32,896 nt of DNA from RGIG4790 sp964437615 (GTDB taxonomy: Bacteria > Bacillota > Clostridia > Christensenellales > UBA1242), in assembly GCA_964437615.1 (NCBI GenBank), contig CAYTHL010000011.1, forward strand, positions 1-32,896, in the 5' to 3' direction. Position numbers and translations under genes: made by a program. This document shows positions 7,868-16,590 of the stretch, in pieces (position 1 is the first letter of the stretch; each line of letters opens with the position of its first letter). The notes under the pieces are model-generated. The model made no database searches. It was not told the origin of the DNA and saw only the letters and a program-made list of their open reading frames with translations.

Positions 7868-8560
7868 TTACTCAATTTTATATCCTTTTAAAAGTTGTTT
7901 GTTCTCTTGCGATAGACGAAAACTGTCTTGGCATTTACTTATTGCTTTGTTTTGTATATATGCGGGCAATGTCTTTTTGCTTAATAGCTCTATTGTGCTA
8001 TTTGAAAATTTAACCATCGCTGTGCTTATAAGCCAAGCCGCGGCCATGTCTATATAATAACTGTGATTTTCTATTGTTGTAACAAAATTTAGCACACTTT
8101 CTATAGTTTCTGGTTTAAAATAATAGTTCATTAACATAACTATGCCCGCTCGTGCTGTAAAAGTATGGTCACTTTTTGCCAAATCCATAAATTTAGGCAA
8201 AAATTTATTCTCTTTGTCTTTCAAAAAAATTTTACAGGTACTGCAAACACAGTCGCAGGTAGCCCAGTTATCTATGCGTGGGCAAAAATTTACCAAATTA
8301 TTATAACACTCTGCCATATTTTTGCCTTGGGACATAATTAAGCCCGCAAGCATAGTTTCTTCAAAGTATTCATCCTCTAAAATGTCTATTATTTGGCTTT
8401 CTGCCGCAAGCTCTTTTGCAATTTTTCTCAAAATCGGCAATTTTACACCTATTAATTTCTTATTAGTATTGACAACTTTTTTATTAAAACTAGCAAACTC
8501 CTCTCCGGCCGCCGCCGCAAAAAGGTTGTCTAGCACATCTTGCCGCGATGTAATAATCAT
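7868..8560 (-). CDS. AlkD-like DNA alkylation repair protein
   Basis: A 230-residue HEAT-like-repeat protein of the DNA alkylation repair family, whose studied members (AlkD) are glycosylases that remove N3- and N7-alkylated purines without base flipping. The catalytic surface seems present: IDNWATCD gives W99 and D103 (counterparts of AlkD W109 and D113), TARAG gives R137, and DMAAAWLIS gives W176 (counterpart of W187). Start of the protein GVKLPILRKIAKEL is typical. The stretch CDCVCSTCK has four cysteines near the active site, seen in related Firmicutes proteins. ATG 8560 is only six bases past the dusB stop, so the two are cotranscribed; a terminator follows at 7843-7864. Confidence 0.88.
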   Translation of the reverse strand: MIITSRQDVLDNLFAAAAGEEFASFNKKVVNTNKKLIGVKLPILRKIAKELAAESQIIDILEDEYFEETMLAGLIMSQGKNMAECYNNLVNFCPRIDNWATCDCVCSTCKIFLKDKENKFLPKFMDLAKSDHTFTARAGIVMLMNYYFKPETIESVLNFVTTIENHSYYIDMAAAWLISTAMVKFSNSTIELLSKKTLPAYIQNKAISKCQDSFRLSQENKQLLKGYKIE

Positions 8561-8566
8561 AACATT

Positions 8567-9517
8567 TTACCTTTTGTTGTTAAAAAATTCTTTTAGTAAA
8601 TCTAGCAATTCTGCTAGGGTTTGGGATTTACAGATTGATGTTTTTAGGGCGGCGGTGTTTGGCAAGGTTTTTAGATAGTGACAGGCAGTGCCACGCATGG
8701 TAAGCAACACTTGCTTGTCTGGATAAAACTGTCTTAAAATTTTTATATGCTGCTCTATTTGGTCTAGTTTATTAATTTTGAATTTTTTATTTGTAATTTC
8801 GGCAAAAATTTCTGGTGCACCAATTGCGGCCCGTCCTATTGCCACACCCGCCGCCCCAGTGTATGCTAAAATATGGTCAAAACTTGCTTTGCCCGTGCAG
8901 TCGCCGTTTGCGAACACGGGAATACTCACGCTCTGCACAATTTCTTTAATAGCCATAAGATTACTTTTGCCAGAATAGCCTTGCGCAGCCGTTCTGCCAT
9001 GAACGGTTATGGCGCTTGCCCCAGCATCTTGGCACATCTTGGCAAATTCGACGCCGCAAATGTGGCTGCCGTCTATCCCAATTCGCATTTTTACAGTAAC
9101 TGGTCTGCCCCCCGCAGCCTCTACGCATGCCTTTATAATCTCGGCGGCAAGTTTTGGGTTGCCCAGCAAGGCGCTGCCATCGCCATTCTTGACAATTTTA
9201 GGGGTGGGACAACCCATGTTTATATCTATTATATCAAAATCTTTAAGTAGTGGATTTTTGCAAGCTGCCGCCATGGCTGCCGGCTCGTGTCCAAAAATCT
9301 GCACGGCGCGCGGGTGCACATCGCCATACTGGCACAATAGTTCTTCGGCCTTTTTATTGTGGTATTCCAAACTTTTTGCCGAAACCATTTCTGTACAGGT
9401 TAAACCCGCCCCGTAATAGCTAGAAAGATACCTTAGCGCCATGTCAGAAAACCCCGCAAGAGGCGCCAACACCGCGTTGTTTTTTAGTGTAACATTGCCA
9501 ATTTTTATGCTTTTCAT
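8567..9517 (-). CDS. dusB: tRNA-dihydrouridine synthase
   Basis: Flavoprotein that reduces uridine to dihydrouridine in tRNA D-loops. I take ATG 9517 (316 residues, MKSIKIGNVTLKNNAVLAPLAGFSD) because the family starts there; an upstream TTG at 9568 would add 17 unrelated residues and sits against the previous stop codon. Seen: LAPLAGFSDMALR (FMN binding), IDINMGCPTPKIVKNGDGSALLGNP with the catalytic Cys in MGCP, TVKMRIGID, ITVHGRTAAQGYSG, FANGDCTG and AGVAIGRAAIGAP. The ribosome site (AAAGG) is close to the start. It lies between the flippase gene and the AlkD-like gene in a tight minus-strand run. DusB is the usual member in Firmicutes; substrate positions are inferred. Confidence 0.94.
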   Translation of the reverse strand: MKSIKIGNVTLKNNAVLAPLAGFSDMALRYLSSYYGAGLTCTEMVSAKSLEYHNKKAEELLCQYGDVHPRAVQIFGHEPAAMAAACKNPLLKDFDIIDINMGCPTPKIVKNGDGSALLGNPKLAAEIIKACVEAAGGRPVTVKMRIGIDGSHICGVEFAKMCQDAGASAITVHGRTAAQGYSGKSNLMAIKEIVQSVSIPVFANGDCTGKASFDHILAYTGAAGVAIGRAAIGAPEIFAEITNKKFKINKLDQIEQHIKILRQFYPDKQVLLTMRGTACHYLKTLPNTAALKTSICKSQTLAELLDLLKEFFNNKR

Positions 9518-9569
9518 AACCTTTATTATACCCGCAAAGCACACCAAAAGCAATATTTTTTGCCCCAAT

Positions 9570-11129
9570 TTATTTTTTTACAGCCGCTTTTGTCATTAGC
9601 TGCTTGCGCTTAGCCACCACAACTAGGGTAATTAGTCCAATATAAACAATTAGAGTTGCACTGCCGCCAAGCACTAGGCTCCACAAGCTGCTAAAACTGT
9701 CTATTGTTAGACTGCTTGCAAAAAATGCTACAACACCCACTATAGCGCTAATACCGATTATTATACAAATATCTACAAAACTAAAGGCCTTAATTTCTTT
9801 AAAAATAAAGAAAAAATTTATACTTGCAGCCAGCGCAAAACAGATAATGTCACTAAGTTCTGCGCCATAAATACCTATGCTAGGTGCACTAACCAGCACA
9901 CACAACCCTACAACTTTTGCCGCCGCGCCCGCCACCAAACTCCACATAGGCACTTTTACATGGCCAAGCCCTTGTAAAACACTTGCCGAAACCTGCGCAA
10001 GTGACAGTGCAACAATATTAAGCGCCCCCACTCTAAGCAAATTTACACACACTTCTAGCTCGGTTGCCGAAAATGTCTTTTTGTACAAAAATCCAATAAT
10101 TTGCGGACTAAAAAAATAAAAGACCAAACTGCTAGGCATACCAACAAGCAGCACAAACAAAAAAGCATTTTTAATAGGAGTTTGTAAATCTTGCCCTTGC
10201 CCGCTAGCCTTTTGTTTACTTATCTGCGGCAAGATAGCCGTGGCAACGCCAATGGCCGCCACAACCGGCAAGTTGCTAAGCGAGCCAACTACGCCGCTTT
10301 GTAGCCCAAAAAGTTTGGTTGCCGTAGCAACATCTACACTTTTAGAAAGCAGTTTAACCACAAGGGCGCTATCTATAAGTAAACTAATTGGCATAATTAT
10401 ACTGCCTAGCGCTATCGGCAACGCAATAGATAAAATTTTGCCAAGTATCTGCTTGTTGGTAAGCCTAACGGGGGTATCTAAAAGCAAAAGTGGGGTGTAT
10501 TTGCGACGGGTTACAATCCAACAAATTAACATAAATGCAAAGGCCGCAACTTCACTTATTGTCACCCCAAGTAAGGCGCCAATAGTTGCAGCAACTATAC
10601 CTTTAGGCATAAATATTTTGGCAAGCATCAAACCAAAAGCCACTTTTAGCGCTTGCTCTAAAAGGTTACTAACGGCGGTGGGCACCATATTTTCTCTGGC
10701 CTGAAAGTATCCCCTAAGCCCCGAGATTATTCCAACAAAAACCACGGCTGGGCTAATTGCCAAATAGCAGCCAAAGGCGCTAATGTTGCCTTGCAGCTTT
10801 GCAACCGGATAACTAAACGCAACAATTAACAGGCTGCCAAGAATAGAAAAAGTAACAAGTAGCAGCATGCAAAACTTAAATGTTCGTTTGGCTAAGCTGT
10901 ACTCTCCGCTTGCCCATTGCTCACTTAAAATTTTGCTTATACTGGTAGGAAGTCCGCCCGTTGCAAGCGTAAGCATTAGCGTGTATAGTGGATAGACCAT
11001 TTGGTACAAGCCCACACCCTCAGCACCAACAATTAAAGCAAAGGGAATGCGATAAAACGCACCTATCACCTTGCCTATAAGTCCGCAGATTGTTAATATT
11101 AACGCGCCTTTAACAAAACTTTTAGCCAT
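9570..11129 (-). CDS. MOP-superfamily lipid flippase, SpoVB/MurJ-like
   Basis: A 519-residue polytopic membrane protein, about 14 predicted spans, in the MviN/MATE-like MOP superfamily. The opening KSFVKGALILTICGLIGKVIGAFYRIPFALIVGAEGVGLYQM is typical of the Firmicutes SpoVB/YtgP branch, as are PTSISKILSEQ (about 62-72) and GLRGYFQARENMVPTA (about 136-151). Relatives flip the lipid-linked peptidoglycan precursor (lipid II) across the membrane, either in growth (YtgP/MurJ) or for the spore cortex (SpoVB). I cannot separate these roles from sequence; the sporulation genes yqfC and yqfD some 10 kb away only show that such a setting exists. dusB follows closely. Confidence 0.9.
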   Translation of the reverse strand: MAKSFVKGALILTICGLIGKVIGAFYRIPFALIVGAEGVGLYQMVYPLYTLMLTLATGGLPTSISKILSEQWASGEYSLAKRTFKFCMLLLVTFSILGSLLIVAFSYPVAKLQGNISAFGCYLAISPAVVFVGIISGLRGYFQARENMVPTAVSNLLEQALKVAFGLMLAKIFMPKGIVAATIGALLGVTISEVAAFAFMLICWIVTRRKYTPLLLLDTPVRLTNKQILGKILSIALPIALGSIIMPISLLIDSALVVKLLSKSVDVATATKLFGLQSGVVGSLSNLPVVAAIGVATAILPQISKQKASGQGQDLQTPIKNAFLFVLLVGMPSSLVFYFFSPQIIGFLYKKTFSATELEVCVNLLRVGALNIVALSLAQVSASVLQGLGHVKVPMWSLVAGAAAKVVGLCVLVSAPSIGIYGAELSDIICFALAASINFFFIFKEIKAFSFVDICIIIGISAIVGVVAFFASSLTIDSFSSLWSLVLGGSATLIVYIGLITLVVVAKRKQLMTKAAVKK

Positions 11130-11262
11130 GTTTAAATTTCAGTTTTGGCAACACATTGCCGCTACCTTTGGCTTTAGTATTAGCAAATTTCTACAAAAAA
11201 TGCAAAATAACAGCACAAAACAAAAAGCTGGCATCAAAAAAGATGCAATTTTCTTGCACCTT

Positions 11263-12234
11263 TTATTTGTTTTTACTTGATTTTGCCAAGTTTTTGCCCT
11301 TTCTATTTAAAATAGCCTCGCCGATTACCGCCTGTGAAATGTCATATTCGGACTTTTTTTGCGGCTGATTTACTAGCGGGTTGCCAAACGGGCTATCAAG
11401 TGGGCTACGCGGCATAAACGGATTATCCATTGAGTCGTCAAAACCACCAAATCTGCTCTTATTGCCGTTAAAATTAGGCGGTCTAAAGATTGGGACATTG
11501 GTTCTTAATGGCTCATTGTCACCAAGTTTTGGCACAGAATTTGGCGTTGCCGCAGTTTCGGCAAAGGCTGCCTCTTCTGGCGCCTCAGCTTGCGCACCAC
11601 TAGGCAAACTTGCCTCGCCAGCCCCCACCTTTATGCCAGAATAACTTCCGGTAAAGTGACCATAAAAGTCGTCGGGCTTTATATGTTCGGTAAAGTTTCG
11701 CGCTTGAGTGCTGCTCCATAAATTTTGTTGCAAAGTCTGACCACTACTCCATTCTTTCTCGTAGTCATCAATTGCAAGTGTATCTGCCTCTTTAGGCGCA
11801 GTTTTGGCACTTGCAGCGGCTGCCGCTTGTTCTTTTTTAATATCAGCAAAGCTAACAACTTTTCTTTCGCCCGTTTTTGCGCTGCCAAACTGCTCAATAA
11901 ACTTTTCGCTTTCGGCAGTTAGCCTTTGGTCAACCTCTATGTCTTTGCTTTGGGTAGTTTGGGCGCTTGGCGGAGTTCTGGCAAACACAGGTTCTACTGT
12001 GGCAGAGCGACTGTCGACTTTTAGCGCCTTTTTACTCACCTTGCTAAGTCTAGATTTTTTGCTTATTTTAAACTCGTCTGGCTTGGGTTTGGCAGTTTCG
12101 GTAGGTTTTGACTGCTGTTTGGCAGAACTTTTATCTTTTTTCTTTATGCTGTGTTTTACTAGCTTTACAAAAAATGTGCATAAAACAAATGCCATTAAAA
12201 CAACAAAAACTGCTATCAACAGACTTTCTAACAT
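11263..12234 (-). CDS. Unknown membrane-anchored protein paired with FloA
   Basis: A 323-residue protein I do not recognise. Residues 1-25 form one membrane span (MLESLLIAVFVVLMAFVLCTF), followed by a Lys-rich stretch, so the body probably lies in the cytosol. Most of the remainder is low complexity (Ala, Ser, Pro, Lys, Glu) and likely disordered. A short ordered-looking C-terminal motif, EYDISQAVIGEAILNRKGKN (about 295-314), may be a docking site. The ATG is five bases downstream of the floA stop, with AGGAGC overlapping that stop, so translation is coupled. In B. subtilis another small gene, yqfB, follows floA, but I see no clear similarity. A FloA partner is an inference from gene order only. 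Confidence 0.75.
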   Translation of the reverse strand: MLESLLIAVFVVLMAFVLCTFFVKLVKHSIKKKDKSSAKQQSKPTETAKPKPDEFKISKKSRLSKVSKKALKVDSRSATVEPVFARTPPSAQTTQSKDIEVDQRLTAESEKFIEQFGSAKTGERKVVSFADIKKEQAAAAASAKTAPKEADTLAIDDYEKEWSSGQTLQQNLWSSTQARNFTEHIKPDDFYGHFTGSYSGIKVGAGEASLPSGAQAEAPEEAAFAETAATPNSVPKLGDNEPLRTNVPIFRPPNFNGNKSRFGGFDDSMDNPFMPRSPLDSPFGNPLVNQPQKKSEYDISQAVIGEAILNRKGKNLAKSSKNK

Positions 12235-12236
12235 AA

Positions 12237-13304
12237 TTAGCTCCTAGGGTTGCGGATTGCCCCAAGTCCTCCCGCGCCGCCCGTGGTTGTATTATTTTCT
12301 TCTCCCTTGCGTGAAATGCTGTTGCGCATGCTGGTATCTGCTTGAACATTTTGCATATTATAGTATTCGTCAACGCTAATTTTGCCTTTTCTTAATGCTT
12401 CAGCTAGTGCCTTTGGTACATCGGCCTCGGCTTTAACAACCATGGCGCGCATCTCTTGCACCTTTGCTTTCATCTCTTGCTCGGCGGCTATTGCCATAGC
12501 TTTTTTCTCTTCGGCTTTGGCTTGTGCAACACGCTTATCGGCTTCGGCGCGTGCAACTTCAAGTTCGGCACCAATATTTCTGCCAACATCTATGTCGGCA
12601 ATATCTATAGAAACAATTTCATATGCAGTGCCGCGGTCTAGGCCCTTTTCTAGAATGGTGCTAGATATAAGTTCTGGGCTTTCTAGTATCATTTTGTGAC
12701 TGTCCATGCTACCAACCGTGGTAACTACGCCCTCGCCCACACGCGCAACAATGGTTTCTTCGCCAGCACCAGAAATCTGCAAGTGCATATTACTCATAAC
12801 GGTAACTTTTGCCTTAACTTTAAGTTCTATGCCGTCTTTAGCCACTGCCGAAATCTGCGGCGTTTCAATAATTTTTGGCACAACACTGTTGCGCACAGCT
12901 AGGTACACATCGCGTCCCGCTAGGTCGATGGCTTTTGCCTGGCTAATAGTTAAATCCATGTTCGCCGAGTGCGCAGCAATAAGCGCCTTTACAACCCTTT
13001 CTATGTCGCCGCCAGCCATGTAATGCGTTTCAAGTTCATCAACGCTCACTTTTATGCCCGCCTTTCTGGCAGTGATGTAGTTTAGCACTATTAATTTTAC
13101 ATCTACCTTGCGCATCTTCATGCCAATAAGTTTTGTCATAGATATATGAGCATTAGAAACTACTGCCCTAAACCACAATTTCATAGGTACAAGAATAATT
13201 AAGGTTATAATAATCGCAAGCAAAACTGCCCCCGCTACGCTTAGCCCAACAATGCCACCAATAGACAATTTTCCAAGTAAATTTAAATTTGTTAATACTA
13301 CCAT
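12237..13304 (-). CDS. floA: Flotillin-like protein FloA
   Basis: SPFH-domain membrane scaffold that organises functional membrane microdomains and affects fluidity and cell-wall processes. I take ATG 13304 (355 residues) over one ten codons upstream because AGGGGGCG sits six bases before it. An N-terminal hydrophobic hairpin (about 15-45, GGIVGLSVAGAVLLAIIITL and onwards) is followed by the SPFH core (AVVSNAHISMTKLIGMKMRKV, RNSVVPKIIETP, SIDIADIDVGRNIGAELE) and a C-terminal Glu/Ala-rich coiled coil (EVARAEADKRVAQAKAEEKK onwards). In B. subtilis the gene (yqfA) lies just before yqfC-yqfD; here it is about 8 kb away, with recO to yqfC on the other side. No NfeD gene precedes it. A promoter lies at 13375-13403. 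Confidence 0.95.
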   Translation of the reverse strand: MVVLTNLNLLGKLSIGGIVGLSVAGAVLLAIIITLIILVPMKLWFRAVVSNAHISMTKLIGMKMRKVDVKLIVLNYITARKAGIKVSVDELETHYMAGGDIERVVKALIAAHSANMDLTISQAKAIDLAGRDVYLAVRNSVVPKIIETPQISAVAKDGIELKVKAKVTVMSNMHLQISGAGEETIVARVGEGVVTTVGSMDSHKMILESPELISSTILEKGLDRGTAYEIVSIDIADIDVGRNIGAELEVARAEADKRVAQAKAEEKKAMAIAAEQEMKAKVQEMRAMVVKAEADVPKALAEALRKGKISVDEYYNMQNVQADTSMRNSISRKGEENNTTTGGAGGLGAIRNPRS

Positions 13305-13374
13305 ATTTCGCCCCCTAATAAGTTTGCCACACACAAAAAAATGTTTTGCATATCAACCATTTGTTTACAGCAAA

Positions 13375-13403
13375 ATTATAACACCAACAAACAAGAATAT
13401 CAA
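13375..13403 (-). promoter_or_regulatory. floA: Promoter of floA
   Basis: Minus strand: -35 TTGATA (13398-13403), 17-base spacer, -10 TATAAT (13375-13380), followed by a leader of about 60 bases to the floA start. The rest of the 305-base gap between floA and the lipoprotein gene is AT-rich, apart from the terminator at 13569-13597. Confidence 0.75.
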
Positions 13404-13568
13404 TAGCAAATTTAAAAAAAGTGCCCTAGCAACCAAAGTTTCTTGAAATTTTTATTAAATTTGCAAAATTTTGTAATAAATTAACAAATATTAGTGCAGA
13501 TATACTTGCATGTGACTAAAAAACCGCAAATTTAATATAATTTTAATGCAAAAACACCTATAAAAAGC

Positions 13569-13597
13569 AAAATGGCGAAAGATATAATCTTTCGCCA
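13569..13597 (-). terminator. Terminator of the large lipoprotein gene
   Basis: Minus strand TGGCGAAAGAT-TAT-ATCTTTCGCCA (13573-13597), an 11-base perfect stem with a 3-base loop, followed by TTTT, GC and more T, 12 bases past the stop codon. Confidence 0.88.
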
Positions 13598-13609
13598 ATA
13601 TTTTTTTAT

Positions 13610-16354
13610 CTAATTAATTGCCGCAACCAACTCGTCGTAACTCATCTTAATGTAATATACTAAGTAGTTATCGTCCCCAAGGTTGCTAATATAGTCGTAA
13701 TACATTGTATTGCGCACCATGGTAAGTAGCGTGCCACTAGAACCAATCATTTCGTCGCGAATAAGTTCGTATACATATTGATACAGGCTTTGGCTGCTTG
13801 CCGTGCAAACGTAGGTTGTTTTTAAAGTATCGGCGGCTTTTTGTACAGCCTCATTAACTGCATTGCTGTCTTCCAACCCAAATATATTGTTATATGTAAA
13901 CTCGTCGCCAGTAACTTTGCCGCCCTCAAGTACGTCGTTTACAACAATTATATGTATGCCATAGTCGGATATTGCAAAATTATCTGCAGAAATCTCTGTG
14001 TTTTTATAGCCATTTTCTATGTAAGATGCAACTAGTTCCCTAGCCTTGTCTGTAAACTCGGCAACATAGGTGCCGCCGCCAACAGTATGGTTATCGCCTT
14101 CGGACGAGATTATCATGCCAACATAATCAGATAAATCTGTGCCAAGAGAGGCGCTGTCTTCTGAATATTTGTATGCGTGTTGCATAAACAAATTGGCAAA
14201 TATCTTATTTTTTATTTCGTCAGAGCCATTGTTTGCATAGTAGGCCTTTATTAAGTCGGTAGAAATTACATAACTAACATTTTTGTTGTTTTCAAGCTCT
14301 TGTTGAATTTCATCTGCAGTTTTATTTTCAATAGAATAAGTACTTAAAATACCCAATGTTGTGGTGTAAGTTGTATTAAATTCGTCAAGCACAACTTTAA
14401 CTAATATGGTGTCTTCTGTGCATTTTTCAAACACAGATTGCAACAAATATGTGCGCAAAGTGTAGCTGCCGTCTTCCTCTATCAACTTTTGATAAGTTGG
14501 GTCTGCGTAGGTGCTAGCGGTGGCGTTTACATCAAAATAGTAGCCGCTTATGTAGTCGGTGTACTCGGCATCTTCTTCTGGCTCAACAACATTGTAGTCA
14601 CCGTCGTAATAAACCAAAAGTTGGTTATTGACACCCGCTGCGCTTAAAATTTCGCCAATAATTTCTGTAGAGCATTTTTCAAGTTGTGCGTTTGTTAAAT
14701 AAGTACGCAAGGTGTAGCTGCCGTCCTCATTTTCAATCAATCTTTGATAGCTGTCGTTACACTCTGTTTGGGCATCAACGTTAAAGGTGTCATAGTAGTA
14801 GCCGCTAATAGCTGCCTGCCATTCATCACTGTCCTCTTCTAAATCTTCTAGTTCATAATCTGGGTCTAGATAAACTAGTATGCCAGCACTAATGTTGCTT
14901 ATCTCGCTAGTTGTTATATAAATTGTGTTGCCGTTGGCGTCAGTTACGCTTGAAGTGTTAGCCTTTTCGGTTAGTTTGTAAACCGTGTAGCCGTTGTCGT
15001 CACGGTAGCTAGCGTTGTTGTAGCCAAGCCAGCCGTTTAAACTAGATTGCTCGCCACTAGTATAGTTTTTCCAGTCTTCTACAGCAATTTTATAATAATT
15101 GTCTCTATAATACTTATATTGATTGTATATTTCTAATAATGCAGAACTGCTATTGCCCGGAAATTCTTCCAATGCCTTGGTAATTTCGTCGTCAAAACTA
15201 ATTAGCAAGTGCTGAACTGTAAAGTAATAGTACTCGCCCTCGTCGTAATAATATAGCATCAAGGTGTCGTCTGCAGTGGCTGCAACAACTGCTACATAAT
15301 TTTCTTCAATTTTGTAGTTCTGCTCATCTTTGCCCAAAAGTTGCAAGTATCTTAGCACAATTGCTCTGTCTGTAAGCGCATTGTACATGCTTTGTTCGTC
15401 GTTTAATAGGCTTTTAATGTATGCAGAATATGCATTGTATACATAACTTTGATAATAACTTATATAAATTCGTTGAATTTCTTCGTACAGCACCTGAACT
15501 TGAGTTTTATTGCTGCCGTTAGCCTTGCTTGTAAGCAAAAGATTGCTAATGTACATGTCGTAGGCAGTCTTTCGGATAGAATATTCTTCGCTGCCGTCCT
15601 GCATACTTGTGTAGTAATGGCTATCTGATACTCTGTTTATAAAGTCTGTCATGCCACTATAGCTGTATTCATCGTCTTCATCGGCCTCTGGATAGCTGTC
15701 TGCCTTATACTTAAACAAATATTTTTTAAGCAAGCTTATCATGCTGTTTAGCCTGTCTTTTGTAATGTCTTCACCAACTTCGTAGGTTACATTTTGCTTA
15801 GGGTCGCCGTTGCTGTCCACCGTTTTGTAAACATAATCGTCCATTTCGGCAAAAGTGTACTCGGTGTACTTGTACGCCGTAACACTGCTGCTGGAAGAAT
15901 CATCTTCAGATTGCAGCCTTGCTGGCAAATCTGCGTCTTCTACCCCACGCTGAGTATAAATGGCTTTTTCGTAGGTGTCTAGTTTGCTAGAAATATACTC
16001 AAAAACATCTTCCCAAACTTCGGCCTCGTCTTGGTCGGTGTAAAAAACTTTTCCCAGAGCTTTAAGGCTATCAAACTCCTGCAAAATTGCATATTTCAAA
16101 ATAATATTTTTGTAAAATATATCCAAAATTGTGTCTTCGTCGTAATAGTAAAAATATGACGAGTTTTCTGAGTAAAAACTGTACCACAAATTTACAACTT
16201 TTTCTTTTGACAAAACAGTGGTGCCAATTTTTATAGCATCGGCCGAAAGCGAACTTGTTTTATCTTTAACAATAAGGCTGCATCCAGAAAGAGTAAATGC
16301 AAAGGTGCAAATGCAAACAATAAGTGCGAGTATTCTAGTTTTTAGCGATTTCAA
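13610..16354 (-). CDS. Large lipoprotein, probable parvulin-like foldase
   Basis: A 914-residue acidic, Tyr-rich exported protein. It starts with TTG at 16354, set by GGAGGT seven bases upstream and by the signal peptide KTRILALIVCICTFAFTLSGC with a lipobox LSGC (Cys25), so it should be a lipid-anchored surface protein. Residues 40-110 (IKIGTTVLSKEKVVNLWYSF onwards) resemble the N-terminal domain of SurA/PrsA foldases. VQHLLISF (380-387) and DYGIHIIVV (797-805) look like the first and last strands of a parvulin (PpiC) domain, but some 400 residues lie between them. This insert holds two related cassettes of about 87 residues (near 493-564 and 580-648, both with GSYTLRTYL and a following EKC). 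It has its own promoter and terminator. The foldase role is inferred. Confidence 0.65.
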   Translation of the reverse strand: MKSLKTRILALIVCICTFAFTLSGCSLIVKDKTSSLSADAIKIGTTVLSKEKVVNLWYSFYSENSSYFYYYDEDTILDIFYKNIILKYAILQEFDSLKALGKVFYTDQDEAEVWEDVFEYISSKLDTYEKAIYTQRGVEDADLPARLQSEDDSSSSSVTAYKYTEYTFAEMDDYVYKTVDSNGDPKQNVTYEVGEDITKDRLNSMISLLKKYLFKYKADSYPEADEDDEYSYSGMTDFINRVSDSHYYTSMQDGSEEYSIRKTAYDMYISNLLLTSKANGSNKTQVQVLYEEIQRIYISYYQSYVYNAYSAYIKSLLNDEQSMYNALTDRAIVLRYLQLLGKDEQNYKIEENYVAVVAATADDTLMLYYYDEGEYYYFTVQHLLISFDDEITKALEEFPGNSSSALLEIYNQYKYYRDNYYKIAVEDWKNYTSGEQSSLNGWLGYNNASYRDDNGYTVYKLTEKANTSSVTDANGNTIYITTSEISNISAGILVYLDPDYELEDLEEDSDEWQAAISGYYYDTFNVDAQTECNDSYQRLIENEDGSYTLRTYLTNAQLEKCSTEIIGEILSAAGVNNQLLVYYDGDYNVVEPEEDAEYTDYISGYYFDVNATASTYADPTYQKLIEEDGSYTLRTYLLQSVFEKCTEDTILVKVVLDEFNTTYTTTLGILSTYSIENKTADEIQQELENNKNVSYVISTDLIKAYYANNGSDEIKNKIFANLFMQHAYKYSEDSASLGTDLSDYVGMIISSEGDNHTVGGGTYVAEFTDKARELVASYIENGYKNTEISADNFAISDYGIHIIVVNDVLEGGKVTGDEFTYNNIFGLEDSNAVNEAVQKAADTLKTTYVCTASSQSLYQYVYELIRDEMIGSSGTLLTMVRNTMYYDYISNLGDDNYLVYYIKMSYDELVAAIN

Positions 16355-16486
16355 TTATATTTACCTCCAAAAGTTGGTGAAAGACTGACTTTTTTAAGCT
16401 ATTAGCCACTGCTTGGCAAATAAAAAATTAATCTATAATAAAAAATTTGCCCAAAATAATTCTTTTCTATAATCAGTATAGTGTAT

Positions 16487-16515
16487 ATATTATTCCATAA
16501 ATAAAAAAAAGTCAA
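16487..16515 (-). promoter_or_regulatory. Promoter of the large lipoprotein gene
   Basis: Minus strand: -35 TTGACT (16510-16515), 17-base spacer, -10 TAATAT (16487-16492). The leader to the TTG start is about 125 bases, longer than for other genes here; I saw no riboswitch in it. Confidence 0.75.
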
Positions 16516-16590
16516 GTGTAAATTGCTAATTGATATACACTAAACAAATATTTTTTATAAAAAGTGGTTTTATTTTTTGCCAAAAAATTA

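Noticed and set aside
9518..9568. Upstream TTG start for dusB
   Set aside because: It would add 17 residues not seen in the family and lies against the previous gene's stop without a ribosome site.
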